Assembly: GCF_020700235.1 (NCBI RefSeq)
Contig: NZ_CP085307.1
Span: forward strand, 62,001-126,000
Direction: 5' to 3'
DNA length: 64,000 nucleotides
From: Haladaptatus pallidirubidus
Lineage (GTDB): Archaea; Halobacteriota; Halobacteria; Halobacteriales; Haladaptataceae
The translations under genes and the position numbers were made by a program. The notes below the pieces were generated by a model that saw only the letters and a program-made list of their open reading frames with translations, was not told the DNA's origin and ran no database searches. Of the stretch, positions 1 to 8,520 are shown piece by piece. Positions within the stretch are counted from its first letter, which is position 1, and the number at the start of each line of letters is the position of its first letter.

Positions 1-170
1 GTGAGATAACAATAATATTCCGATTGTACCAAGTTGGTTTGAGATTCCCGAAGGGAAGCCGTGGGAAACAACATCGGACAAAAAATAACGAAAAGGAAGG
101 TCAACAGCAGAAAGGTGTGGGATGTGACACGAAGAAAAGCATAGGAAATACTGGAGTGTCGAGCAAGACG

Positions 171-270
171 GCACCCCTGAAACGAAGTGAAAATAGCACC
201 CCACAGTACGAGTGAAACGGCACCCCAAATAGGCGAGAAAAATGGACACCCAAGACAAGCGCGAGAGACG
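171..270. repeat. Tandem ~25-bp degenerate repeats starting with GCACCCC
   Basis: Four imperfect units begin at about 171, 196, 220 and 245 with GCACCCC (the last reads GACACCC). Each ends in a purine-rich stretch such as CGAGTGAAA or CGAAGTGAA. Spacing is 24-25 bases. The opposite orientation, GGGGTGC, appears once near 848 and once near 1014. No convincing coding frame crosses the units. The function is unknown; a replication or partition site is one possibility, without proof. Confidence 0.55.
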
Positions 271-314
271 ACCGTTAGAACGGAGGAGTACCAGGAGGTC
301 CCACAGTATATAGT

Positions 315-1747
315 GGACAGTCCGCCAGGCACGAGGGCGTTGAGAGAGGTGAGAAGTGACCCGAAAAAACAAACACAAACAATACTCGAAACGGGACAGT
401 CCCCAAACGAGAAAACGAACCCTCATGGGCCCGACGGAATGGGACAGTCTCTAATCCTCAAACAAACATAAATTTCCAATGGAGAGGAGATAGTCCCACG
501 GACGAGAAAACAACACAAATAAAACCCCGAGAGGGACAGTCAGGCCCGCTACGTACCACAGACAAGCGAAGGGAGTGCAACGATTGACAGTCAGCCGGGC
601 ACTATGAGGAAAACACCCCCATGGAAGAACGTGGGACAGTCAACGACGGCGACCGCCGGGAACAACTGGCGCCAGGGGAAGACAGCCATGCGAAGGGCGT
701 CGACAGTCCCGCCGTGCTGCAGCGCACCTTCTGGGTGTAGAATGAGCCTTCCAAGATACGAGATGCAACAGTGACGATCTGACGGCGTCTCATAGCAACT
801 AAATCTGAGAGTGCGATAGCACAGTTGGGTGCCAACGATCGAAACTGTGGGGTGCCAGGTTTTTCAGATCAGTGTCCGCCAGAGTGCTGAAGCCCAACCT
901 CATGACAGTGCAAGGTACACACGCGAGAAGCGTTCACGTGGGACTGTCGAGTAGCAGTATCAGTGAGGATAGGATGTTGGTGGCCTTGATGGTCCACCCA
1001 TCACCCTAGAAAGTGGGGTGCTTTGCTTCTCCTTCAATCTTTGCTAGTCCTCCGTAGAACCATCACGTTCCCGTACGCTATCTAGGAATCCTTGTGACGC
1101 CTCTCATCAACAATAGTCTATGCAATACTCCCGACCAGCAGCACCTTGGGGAGCAGCGGACTGTCAGCCGTGCTGAGAAGGGGAGACTGTCCGAGATTAC
1201 AACGGAAGTCCGGTGTCCCGTGAGGGGGACTGTCGACCAGGCAGGAGCCGTTTCACTTCCGCTCTCTATGGCAGAGAGTTAGATACTTTCCTATCCGTTG
1301 TTCTGGCATACTCCGGGAGACGGTACTCTTCGACGCCCTACATAGTGAGCTGGCCGCGGTGCTTGATGATCACCGCGAGATCGACAGCGACCGCATCGCG
1401 ACGACCATCCTCGAAAATGACGGTGGCAGAAAGCTCACTATTAGGATTGTCGACGACGGCCACGCCGTGTTGACTTACAACCGGCTGATGAACAGCATCA
1501 GCAAGACGCCGATCGAGAAGGACCACCTCGACGGGAACGGGCGCCACCACGTCGACCGTCACCGAACAGAGGGCCAGGTACTCGAAGCCGTCCAGGGGCT
1601 TGGTCCCGAGTTCATTACATGGATGCACCCACGCTACCGCTGGGTTTTCGAGCCGGAGTACCGCTCCGAGTGACGCCATGGATGACTGTCAGCCGGGCTG
1701 GAGAACAGATGAAAGACGCTGTGTCTCGCGGCCGACTGTCGACTGTC
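315..1747. repeat. Dispersed GAC(A/T)GTC repeat array
   Basis: The heptamer GACAGTC occurs at about 316, 395, 443, 535, 586, 635 and 702, usually preceded by GG. From about 942 onward the copies read GACTGTC (942, 1159, 1185, 1229, 1684, 1734, 1741). Several are followed by a similar tail, for example GACAGTCAGCCGGGC near 586 and GACTGTCAGCCGGGC near 1684. The heptamer is a near-palindrome, so the A and T versions are also reverse complements. Apart from a decayed gene at 1308-1673 the region has no supported gene. I cannot assign a function. Confidence 0.6.
1308..1673 (+). pseudogene. Orphan family 'LRET', copy 1; start codon lost
   Basis: The frame reads ILRETVLFDALHSELAAVL and continues to a TGA at 1671-1673, ending in WVFEPEYRSE. 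I do not recognise the family. A second copy lies on the minus strand at 11610-11843 and shares LRET-LFD-LHSELA-VL, the motif LENDG and the block VLTYNRLMNSI. In copy 2 the homologous start is ATG; here it is ATA at 1308-1310, so the normal start appears lost. Translation from a GTG at 1359 would give about 104 residues and skip the conserved N-terminus. The protein is acidic as expected for a halophile. It may be a small regulator, but no domain supports that. Confidence 0.45.
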
Positions 1748-1767
1748 GGTAAGCCAGCGGGATGGAC

Positions 1768-1780
1768 TTTAAATATATAA
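1768..1780 (+). promoter_or_regulatory. TATA-like element
   Basis: The stretch TTTAAATATATAA stands out in a G/C-rich surrounding and matches an archaeal TATA box. It is about 137 bases before the next gene at 1917, too far for a leaderless transcript, so its assignment is uncertain. Confidence 0.3.
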
Positions 1781-1916
1781 ACACGAGTTGTCATGCAAGT
1801 CGTGTATCTGGCACCCGATTATCTGAGGCCGATTGTCCACCATTCGGCAGGGCGTCATTCGGGCGACCTGCTCTTAGGGGTAATACTTTAGCCCCCGCCT
1901 CTCATCACAGTTATCC

Positions 1917-2222
1917 ATGTCGCAAATAAACTTCAGAGAGATCGCCCGGCTGAAAATAAGCCGATTGGGTGGATATACAATCCAGATCCTTCTGATGGGG
2001 ATGGTCTTTGGTTGGATCGCAGCGACTCCCATGCCAACTCTCATCAGAATGCTGGAGCAGCAAGGTTATTCGGCGATGATGGCGGAACTGGGCGCATTTT
2101 TGTTCTATCTATCGCTGTACCCCATCTTCGCGATAGCCGCCACAAGCGTGTTCAGTGACCGGAAGAACGGACAGTCACTGTGGGGCGCGTTCACAGGTTC
2201 GGAGGATGGGTTTGTTGCGTGA
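1917..2222 (+). CDS. Small membrane protein, unknown function
   Basis: A 101-residue protein with two hydrophobic segments, roughly residues 18-37 (IQILLMGMVFGWIAATPMP) and 58-77 (AFLFYLSLYPIFAIAATSVF). A short charged N-terminus carries basic residues before the first segment. The C-terminus is polar (DRKNGQSLWGAF). It probably sits in the cytoplasmic membrane. I recognise no family. The gene stands alone between the repeat array and a dead thioesterase, so the context gives no clue to its role. Confidence 0.55.
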   Translation: MSQINFREIARLKISRLGGYTIQILLMGMVFGWIAATPMPTLIRMLEQQGYSAMMAELGAFLFYLSLYPIFAIAATSVFSDRKNGQSLWGAFTGSEDGFVA

Positions 2223-2435
2223 CCTTCTTTCAGTACCGGTCCTCTGACTCAGCTCCTAGAGATAGAGCGTGAGCCTGCGAAGCGAGTGAGAGAACGTATG
2301 TTCTGAGAATTATCAAACCAGCAATCGTGAGCCAGACCGCTATCAGCTCGTCTTGAACAAGATATGAGGTGAAACTGTCTCCGAATAGATATGAACACCA
2401 GAAGCGCCTTGTTCGTTCACTGTGCCACTCCGCCA

Positions 2436-2580
2436 ATGAACGAGTTCTCGTTCGACACTACGGTATAAGTTCGATACCGCGACATCGACACGCTCGAACA
2501 GGTCAACAACGCCGTCTACATCTCGTACCACGAACATGCGCGCTCGAAGTACGTCGACTGCATCGCGAGCGTCGGGTATG
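2436..2580 (+). pseudogene. Hot-dog acyl-CoA thioesterase, nonsense and 3' truncation
   Basis: The frame opens with MNEFSFDTTV, is stopped by TAA at 2466-2468, and continues without a shift as VRYRDIDTLEQVNNAVYISY and HEHARSKYVDCIASVG. The R-Y-R-D-I-D and H/Q-V-N-N-A-V-Y motifs are those of 4-hydroxybenzoyl-CoA-thioesterase-like acyl-CoA thioesterases. Only about 50 of the usual 130-140 residues remain. After about 2580 the frame runs antisense through the DUF4177 gene and homology ends. The stop fits a GAA-to-TAA change. The gene is certainly inactive. Confidence 0.75.
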
Positions 2581-2591
2581 ACGGACCGTCG

Positions 2592-2807
2592 TCACTCGGC
2601 GGGGCGTCGGAGGAACAGTTCGGCACCGCCCCACCAGTTGACGATGACCTCGTCGAGTTCCCATCCGTCCGCCGCGAGGTCGTTCAACAATCGTTCGGTT
2701 TCGTCGCGCTCGATTCGGAACCACAGATAGCTGGTCGGCGCGTTGACGACCTTGTACTCGTAATCCGCTCCGCCGCTCATACGCCGTTCGCTCGTTGTGT
2801 TGCTCAC
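2592..2807 (-). CDS. DUF4177 family protein
   Basis: A 71-residue protein. Residues 16-69 follow the DUF4177 pattern: YEYKVV at the start, then a conserved E-R-L-L-N-D-L-A-A-D-G-W-E-L core and a C-terminal FLRRP. Members are small soluble alpha/beta proteins of unknown role. Met10 (around 2780) is an alternative start and may be the real one. Downstream, on the other strand, lies the broken thioesterase; the junction at about 2580-2592 looks like an old recombination point. Confidence 0.7.
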   Translation of the reverse strand: MSNTTSERRMSGGADYEYKVVNAPTSYLWFRIERDETERLLNDLAADGWELDEVIVNWWGGAELFLRRPAE

Positions 2808-3072
2808 AGTGTATCCAATGGATGTGTGAAGAGAAAGTTGTTCTGCTCATCTTGAAATGCTGTAACATCGATTTTTATAACAATTAACCCACTGACCAAC
2901 AATGGACGATGAGTCGGCTCGGGTGTCATGAGACGAGGTCAGTGAGACCGAGTAACCGATATACGATGTGTATTCAACACGGACCGAAGAATACCTATTG
3001 AATCTGTCATAATTATCGACGATAGATTCGCACATCTACCTAACGGCTGTTTCAGCGGGAGAAAGGTATAGA

Positions 3073-3095
3073 GACAATAGGATTTCAACGGAGTC
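3073..3095 (-). repeat. IS-end-like sequence (GACTCCGTTGAAATCCT)
   Basis: Read on the minus strand it gives GACTCCGTTGAAATCCT, nearly identical to GGCTCCGTTGAAATCCT at 21538 on the plus strand. It also resembles GACCTTGTTGAAACCCTCA at 11931. Such repeated ends without a transposase between them suggest relics of insertion sequences or MITEs. Confidence 0.35.
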
Positions 3096-3144
3096 TATGG
3101 AATCCGTCCCACCACAATGCAGTAGCTGACCTCCGGTCTCCGGC

Positions 3145-3176
3145 TATATGAATATTCTAATCAAAATATTCATATA
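3145..3176. promoter_or_regulatory. Perfect 12-bp inverted repeat (operator candidate)
   Basis: TATATGAATATT (3145-3156) and AATATTCATATA (3165-3176) form perfect arms around an 8-base spacer. This is the size and symmetry of a TetR-type operator. The TetR gene starts about 330 bases downstream, rather far for a simple autoregulatory site, so the link is an inference. Confidence 0.4.
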
Positions 3177-3508
3177 CTCATATGTCGAAGACGAACTTAT
3201 AGGATGCCCAATGGACTCGTTTCGATCGAACCTTTGGACAACGGACAACAGCGAAGGCGAGAACCGCTCAAATGCCGGTAGGCAGAACGAAGCTATCAAA
3301 TACTTCGGCGCGAAGGAGATGGGAATCCGAATAGGTGTCGTCCACTGGTGTCGTACGTTTCTTGGCCGAAAACAGGCAGAAGAAGTCAAGAGAATCAACA
3401 GTGACAAACACCACTTGACAGGGAAAACGGCCAGCGGCATCCATTCAGGGGCGATCGACGATGCTCGACTTCACAACCAAACTTCCACCACACTACCCTA
3501 TACCACGC

Positions 3509-4135
3509 ATGCCACGCTTCACTGATGCAAAGCGAGAACGGGTTCGTGAGACACTTCACGAGACTGGGCGCGAACTGTTTGGCCGCTATGGGCTACGCAA
3601 GACCACGCTACAGGAACTCACAGAACCCGCCGAAATCGCTACAGGGACGTTTTATCATTTTTACGACTCTAAAGAGGAGCTCTATATCGAAATCTTAAAG
3701 GAGTATAGCAGGGAGTTTGCCCCCCGTTTATTGGGGAATTCCTTCGAAGAACACGATGATCCAGAAGACGCGATCGCAGCGTTTCTCAAACTCCTCACGA
3801 ACGAATTCGAATCAAATTCCCTTATCCACCAGGTCATTGTCGAAGACGAATTCGACCGGATCAAGGCCCAGTACGCGGAGCAAAAACGAGAAGCGGAGCG
3901 TGAACACGACGTGGCGTATCTTCTACCATACATCGAACAGTGGTACGACGACGAGCGGGTGTCCGGCCCTGATCCGGAGATAATCGCGCGTGCGATTGAA
4001 TCAGTAGCATACATCACGCTCCACGAGGACGATATCGGCGAGGATCATTACCCAGCAGTTCGGGACACGCTCATCGCTGCCGTTGCAGACGGACTAACGA
4101 ACGAACCTGATTCTGCAGGAGACACTCATGAGTGA
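3509..4135 (+). CDS. TetR/AcrR family transcriptional regulator
   Basis: About 208 residues from ATG 3509 (MPRFTDAKRERVRETL). An upstream in-frame start would add 16 residues unlike the family, so I chose the internal ATG. Residues 5-60 form the TetR helix-turn-helix region, with FGRYGLRKTTLQELTE followed by TGTFYHFYDSKEELY, the signature turn before helix 4. The rest is the helical ligand-binding and dimerisation domain with no recognisable ligand motif. The stop overlaps the start of the next gene by 8 bases, so the two are cotranscribed. The regulator therefore probably controls the phosphotransferase-like enzyme, perhaps in response to the compound that enzyme acts on. Confidence 0.88.
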   Translation: MPRFTDAKRERVRETLHETGRELFGRYGLRKTTLQELTEPAEIATGTFYHFYDSKEELYIEILKEYSREFAPRLLGNSFEEHDDPEDAIAAFLKLLTNEFESNSLIHQVIVEDEFDRIKAQYAEQKREAEREHDVAYLLPYIEQWYDDERVSGPDPEIIARAIESVAYITLHEDDIGEDHYPAVRDTLIAAVADGLTNEPDSAGDTHE

Positions 4136-6836
4136 GATTGAAGACGCCCGAACAGCCGGTACATATGTCGTCTCGCTCGACGACACCAGGGCAACAAATC
4201 GCGCCCTCGTTGGTGGCAAGGGCGCGAACCTCGCTCAACTCGTCGAAGCTGACCTCCCGGTGCCTGCGGGCTTCTGTGTGACGACTGCTGCATATGAGGA
4301 ACTAATCGACGATCCTGCCATCAAAGAAGCTATCGACAAGCTCGCAGGACTCGATCCGTCAGACACAGCGGCGATTTCGGATGCGGGAAGCGCATTACGT
4401 GCTCGAATCCAGAACCGCAGTGTTTCGGAGGAGATCCGAGACACAATCGAAACTGCCCTAAATGAGATAGCGAGCGACCCAGAACAGACGTATGCGGTTC
4501 GTTCGAGCGCGACAGCCGAAGATCTCCCGGAGGCGTCGTTTGCAGGCCAACAGGAGACGTTCCTTAACGTTCGTGGCGCAGATGAGATCATCGCTCGAGT
4601 TCGCGCCTGCATGGCGAGTCTGTTCACCGATCGCGCGATCGCCTATCGAGCTAGAAACGACGTCGCTCACGAGGAGGTTTCGATTGCGGTCGTCGTCCAA
4701 CAGATGGTCATACCCGATATCTCTGGAATCCTCTTCACCGCCGATCCACAAACGGGCAATCGTCACATTGCATCCATCGAGGCCGGAATGGGACTCGGAG
4801 AGGCGTTAGTGTCTGGGGAGGTGACCGCAGACAACATTCGCGTTGATACGAGAACCGATGAGGTGCTGGACTATGAGGTTGGGGATCAACAGAGTGCGGT
4901 TCGACCAATTCCGGAAGGGGGAACCGAGACGGTCAAACTAAACACGACCGAACGCAGCTCGCGTGTGCTCACGGTTGAGCAGATTCAGACCCTTGTGGAG
5001 TTAGGCGAGGAAATCGAAGCGTTGTTGGAGAGTCCCCAGGATATTGAATGGTGTCTAAAGGGGGAAGAATTCTACGTCGTACAGTCCCGCCCGATCACGT
5101 CACTGTTCCCCCTGCCATCGCCTCTGCCGGACGACGATCGCCTCCATGTCTACTTCAGTTTGGGACACGTTCAAGCGTTTGCCGAAGCGATGCCACCGCT
5201 CGTCAGAGACGTATGGATTGAGTTCTGCAACCTCTGGATGGTGGAGTTGGGAATGGATACGACCGCGCAGTGGGCAGTTGAGGCCGGTGGGCGGGTCTAC
5301 ATCGATATGACGCCGTTTTTGAAGATCGGTTTTGTTCGCCGTGGATTCCCGAAGTGGCTATCAGCAACCAGTGAACCGCTTGGTATTGCCGTTGATGATC
5401 TGTTGGCTCGACGTGGTGATGAGTTCCAAGAGAAGTGGACAGCTCGTAAGATTCTCTCATTAGTGAATCAAGTCACTAGCGCGGTTCGGACACAAGCGCG
5501 ACCGATGATCTCGGCAGTGGTGAGTGGATTCTTCGGAGCGTTCATCGGGGAGCCCACCCCGAAGCGAGAGGAAGCTCGGTGGAACACGTGGGGATGGAAC
5601 GCTGCTGCCCCCGTACGTACACCCGAAACACCCGCTGAACGCGCTCGGGCGGTCTTTGATAGCGATAATAGTGCACTCACAAACTACCCGCGCCTCGGAC
5701 CGTTGTATGCTGCTCAGGTAGCAGACGGGTTACTCCAGCAGCTGTTCCCAGATTCTCCCGAGGAACTGAACGATGTCGGTAGGGGCTTCCCAGATGAATT
5801 GGTGACGCGAATCAATCTTGGTCTAGGGGACCTCGCTGATGTGGCGCGTGATCATCCAGCGGTCGCCCATGCACTGCGAGAGGGTACATCGCTTGATGAG
5901 ATTGAATCGCTCGAGGGAGGCGAGGCGTTCCGTGCTGCCCTCGACGACTTTCTCGAGGAGTTCGGCCACCGTGCGACCGGTGAACTCGATATTAGCCGTC
6001 CTCGGTGGCGCGATGAACCCTCTGGATTACTCGCGACGGTTCGGGCAAACGTCAAACACGAGCAAGCGGGTGAACACCGTGAGCATCTCCGCCAAATGGA
6101 AAAGCAGGCGTCCGCAGCGGCGAGGTACCTCGAAGAACGGGCCGACTGCGGGGTGTTCGGCCCACTTTGCAAACGAGTTGTCCGCCGGCTGATTCGAACC
6201 TATCGCGGCTACATCCAGACACGCGAGCATCCGAAACATGGTCTTGCCCACCTATTTGCGGCGTGGCACGAAGCAATCCGCGACGCTGGTGAGTTACTCG
6301 TCGACGAAGGGCAGTTGGACGAAATTAATGATGTCTGGTTCCTCCGACGAGAGGAGTTGTTTGCTGCACTGGAGGGCAACCTACCTGAGATCGATATTGC
6401 CTCTCGGCGCGCGGAGTTCGAGCGGCACAAAACCGTGGACGCTCCACCTGTGTTAACCAGTGAGGGTGAAGCGCCAAGTAGTCGCATCGAGCGCGAAGAC
6501 GTTCCCGAGGGGGCACTCGTCGGGACCGGTGTCTCTGGTGGCGTCGTCGAAGGGGTCGCTCGGGTCGTCCGTGATCCGTCCGAGGAAACGATCGAGAAGG
6601 GTGAAATACTCATCGCTCCGTCATCCGACCCCGGCTGGACGCCATTATTCCTGAACGCGGCAGGGATGGTCGTGGAGGTCGGCGGCCAAATGAGCCACGG
6701 CGCGCTCGTCGCGCGCGAATACGGACTTCCTGCGGTAGTGTCGGTGTCCGAGGCGACCCGCCGCATTAAAACGGGGCAACGAGTACGGATCGATGGGACA
6801 CAAGGGATCGTCGAGATCCTCGATGATGATGAATGA
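4128..6836 (+). CDS. PEP-synthase-related phosphotransferase, rifampicin phosphotransferase (Rph)-like
   Basis: 902 residues. The N-terminal 330 residues are a pyruvate-phosphate-dikinase-type ATP-grasp domain (GGKGANLAQLVEADLPVPAG; AVRSSATAEDLPEASFAGQQ; VVQSRPI near 320). The C-terminal 110 residues are the swivelling phosphohistidine domain, with GGQMSHGALVARE and the catalytic His at about 857. The large C-terminal PEP/pyruvate-binding barrel of true PEP synthase is absent. A long middle domain (about 330-790) lies between the two instead. This order and length match Rph, which phosphorylates rifampicin using ATP and releases AMP and phosphate. Annotation as PEP synthase would mislead. The real substrate is unknown. 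The gene overlaps a TetR gene, which supports an inducible detoxification or small-molecule role. Confidence 0.85.
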   Translation: MSEIEDARTAGTYVVSLDDTRATNRALVGGKGANLAQLVEADLPVPAGFCVTTAAYEELIDDPAIKEAIDKLAGLDPSDTAAISDAGSALRARIQNRSVSEEIRDTIETALNEIASDPEQTYAVRSSATAEDLPEASFAGQQETFLNVRGADEIIARVRACMASLFTDRAIAYRARNDVAHEEVSIAVVVQQMVIPDISGILFTADPQTGNRHIASIEAGMGLGEALVSGEVTADNIRVDTRTDEVLDYEVGDQQSAVRPIPEGGTETVKLNTTERSSRVLTVEQIQTLVELGEEIEALLESPQDIEWCLKGEEFYVVQSRPITSLFPLPSPLPDDDRLHVYFSLGHVQAFAEAMPPLVRDVWIEFCNLWMVELGMDTTAQWAVEAGGRVYIDMTPFLKIGFVRRGFPKWLSATSEPLGIAVDDLLARRGDEFQEKWTARKILSLVNQVTSAVRTQARPMISAVVSGFFGAFIGEPTPKREEARWNTWGWNAAAPVRTPETPAERARAVFDSDNSALTNYPRLGPLYAAQVADGLLQQLFPDSPEELNDVGRGFPDELVTRINLGLGDLADVARDHPAVAHALREGTSLDEIESLEGGEAFRAALDDFLEEFGHRATGELDISRPRWRDEPSGLLATVRANVKHEQAGEHREHLRQMEKQASAAARYLEERADCGVFGPLCKRVVRRLIRTYRGYIQTREHPKHGLAHLFAAWHEAIRDAGELLVDEGQLDEINDVWFLRREELFAALEGNLPEIDIASRRAEFERHKTVDAPPVLTSEGEAPSSRIEREDVPEGALVGTGVSGGVVEGVARVVRDPSEETIEKGEILIAPSSDPGWTPLFLNAAGMVVEVGGQMSHGALVAREYGLPAVVSVSEATRRIKTGQRVRIDGTQGIVEILDDDE

Positions 6837-6949
6837 CGAATCAGATTATAGGAACGACTTCGCTCGATAGAAGAGCGGTACGATGTAAGCGAGAGCGAGC
6901 ACACCCGGGAGCTCGGCCGCACTGTCGCCCACTAGCAATACTAGCGTTG

Positions 6950-7560
6950 CTATTCATCGACTAGCGAATCGATGTAGTCTTCGAGTGCTTCGTAGACTGA
7001 GTCGAACTCAGGGAGGTCTGCAAGCAACCAAATCGGAATGTATTCTGCCAGCTCTCACGAAATTCGTCCCGTTTCTCTCTGGGAAGCCCGTCTCGGAGGT
7101 CAATGTTCAGACCGTCGTGTTCACACTTCCGCGTGAATGCCGGGAGGATAGCGGAGTCATCGATGTCGGCCTCGGTAATCATCCGATAAAGGTCGTAATA
7201 ATCACGAGCCTGTGACCGCTGATAGAGCGCTCGCAACTTCTCTGCGAAGATCTCTTCCAGGCTGTACGCGGTCAACTCGAATTCGGGGACGTCCTCGTAG
7301 CTGTGGAGATGGTCTACCGAGGCGAATCCAACGTATTCGTCGATCATAACGTCCAGATTCGTCGTGTTCTATTGATCGAGAACAGCGTTGTACTGGATCT
7401 CGATATCAACGTAGTGCGTCGGATACTCCGTTTTCTGCAGTTCGCGGTGTTTGGTCACCTCGAAGTCGATACCGGACGCTCCGGCCGTGTCTTCCAATAC
7501 ATCTTACAACTCTTCTTCACCCCTTCGACACCGAAATCAAGATTTTGCGGGCACTGTCTA
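6950..7560 (-). pseudogene. AbiEii/AbiGii-type nucleotidyltransferase toxin, decayed
   Basis: The best part reads MIDEYVGFASVDHLHSYEDV then a core with EEIFAEKLRALYQRSQARDYYDLY, the AbiEii motif (E-K-x-x-A, then R-x-x-D-x-Y-D-L). Upstream the frame is cut by TAA and TAG (EEL*DVLEDTAG; NAVLDQ*NTTNLD), and a shifted frame near 7540 still shows NLDFGVEG, resembling the family's S-E-D-L-D-F motif. Near 7050 a frameshift removes the true end, which survives as LLADLPEFDSVYEALEDY and stops at 6950-6952. AbiEii proteins are the toxin half of type IV toxin-antitoxin systems. No antitoxin gene is visible beside it. Confidence 0.75.
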
Positions 7561-7789
7561 CATAAGCCAAATCGATAGCAGGCACTGGCACGGCGTGTCG
7601 CTAGCCGATCGAATCCGATTGTCGTTTTCTGGAAACGAACAGACAGAACCGTGGACAGCGTCGGTCAGGCTCAAACTCCATTGACGAACAGGCTGGGAAG
7701 TCACTACAACATCCGCGGTTTGTCACGCTCTCTTCGTGTGGTTTTGCTTAACTAGACAGTGCCACTAATAAAATATTAATCGAAGATGC

Positions 7790-8026
7790 TCAATAGATTG
7801 TGCTGAAAGATACGAAGCCGGCGAGGAAGAATAGAACCATTCCTACGAACGCGTGTACGGTCGGGGAAAGATTCATGCCCGTGAACACGACCTCAAAGAG
7901 GACGTAGTGGATACCGAGGGCCGCGATTATGGCGACCACTACACACAGGGCGACTCTCCCCCAATCTTGGTCCTCACCCGTCGTGGGTTCTGTGGGTGCT
8001 TCTCCACTAGTGGTGTCTGCTGACAT
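7790..8026 (-). CDS. Small two-pass membrane protein of the ArsR/SRPBCC operon
   Basis: 78 residues from the internal ATG (MSADTTSGEAPTEPT), which sits directly at the end of the SRPBCC gene. A longer start would overlap that gene. A polar, acidic N-terminus is followed by two hydrophobic segments (VALCVVVAIIAALGIHYVLF; AFVGMVLFFLAGFVSFSTIY). I do not recognise a named family. It is the third gene of a tight minus-strand operon with an ArsR regulator and an SRPBCC protein, so it is probably regulated with them. Confidence 0.75.
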   Translation of the reverse strand: MSADTTSGEAPTEPTTGEDQDWGRVALCVVVAIIAALGIHYVLFEVVFTGMNLSPTVHAFVGMVLFFLAGFVSFSTIY

Positions 8027-8028
8027 GG

Positions 8029-8520
8029 TTAGTCCTCCACCTGACCGGCGAGTTTCCGAAGGGAGTCTTCCCATGCTTCTGCGACCCCGTATTCTTCGGC
8101 GACATCCTCGGAGATACCATCTAACCGGAGGGTGACCTCGGTCCCGTCAGGGACCGCATTCAAGGTAACCGTAACGGTACTAGAATCCTCACCCTCTCCC
8201 GACTCGTCCGTCCAGACTATCTTCTCACCGCGTTTCAGTTCTTGGTAGGTGCCTTCGAACGTGTGGGAGTATTGTTCCATCCCTTCGGCCTCGCCGATGT
8301 TCTCAACGCGGAAGGATCCCCCTTCTTCAGGCTCGACTTCCTGAACCTCAGCGCGGAACCCTTCGGGGGGCGACCACACCGCAATGTCGTCAGGAGTAAG
8401 AAACGCCTCGTACACCCGCTCGGTCGGCGCTTCAATCACGCGACTTACGGTTATGCTCCGTCCCTCGTCGGCGGAGTTCTCTGTTGTTGATGCATCATCT
8501 TCCTTGACGTTGTCTGTCAT
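8029..8520 (-). CDS. SRPBCC / AHSA1 domain protein
   Basis: 163 residues from ATG 8520, whose ATGA overlaps the stop of the ArsR gene. After a 30-residue acidic leader comes the AHSA1/SRPBCC fold: ITVSRVIEAPTERVYEAFLT, the D-D-I-A-V-W-S-P-P segment, G-G-S-F-R-V, and a C-terminal W-E-D-S-L-R-K-L-A-G helix. These proteins bind hydrophobic ligands in a deep cavity. Pairing with an ArsR regulator is a very common arrangement in bacteria and archaea, usually of unknown ligand. A truncated relative lies at 50965-51273. Confidence 0.88.
   Translation of the reverse strand: MTDNVKEDDASTTENSADEGRSITVSRVIEAPTERVYEAFLTPDDIAVWSPPEGFRAEVQEVEPEEGGSFRVENIGEAEGMEQYSHTFEGTYQELKRGEKIVWTDESGEGEDSSTVTVTLNAVPDGTEVTLRLDGISEDVAEEYGVAEAWEDSLRKLAGQVED

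Larger units (their letters stand above)
2808..3508. other. Intergenic stretch, no supported gene
   Basis: About 700 bases without a convincing gene. It contains a possible insertion-sequence end (3073-3095) and a perfect inverted repeat (3145-3176), listed separately. Short open frames on both strands here do not resemble any family I know. Confidence 0.5.

Noticed and set aside
171-710. CRISPR array from the regular short repeats at the left end
   Set aside because: The repeats are too short (7 bases well conserved), too variable and unevenly spaced; no cas gene is present.
2230-2436. 68-residue minus-strand frame with a hydrophobic stretch (ELIAVWLTIAGLIILRTYVL)
   Set aside because: No homology recognised, no promoter, and Arg/Ser-rich ends. 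It could be a relic, but the evidence is too weak.
3148-3525. 125-residue plus-strand frame upstream of the TetR gene
   Set aside because: It begins inside the palindrome, shows no family motif, overlaps the regulator start and lacks the acidic bias of real genes here.
4128-6836. Annotation as phosphoenolpyruvate synthase (ppsA)
   Set aside because: The PEP/pyruvate-binding barrel is missing and the phosphohistidine domain is at the C-terminus, so the domain order is that of Rph-type enzymes.
6846-6956. Short hydrophobic frame on the minus strand (GDSAAELPGVLALAYIVPLF)
   Set aside because: It looks like the end of a membrane protein, but it is only about 35 codons long, has no start and no family match, so I did not list it as a gene.
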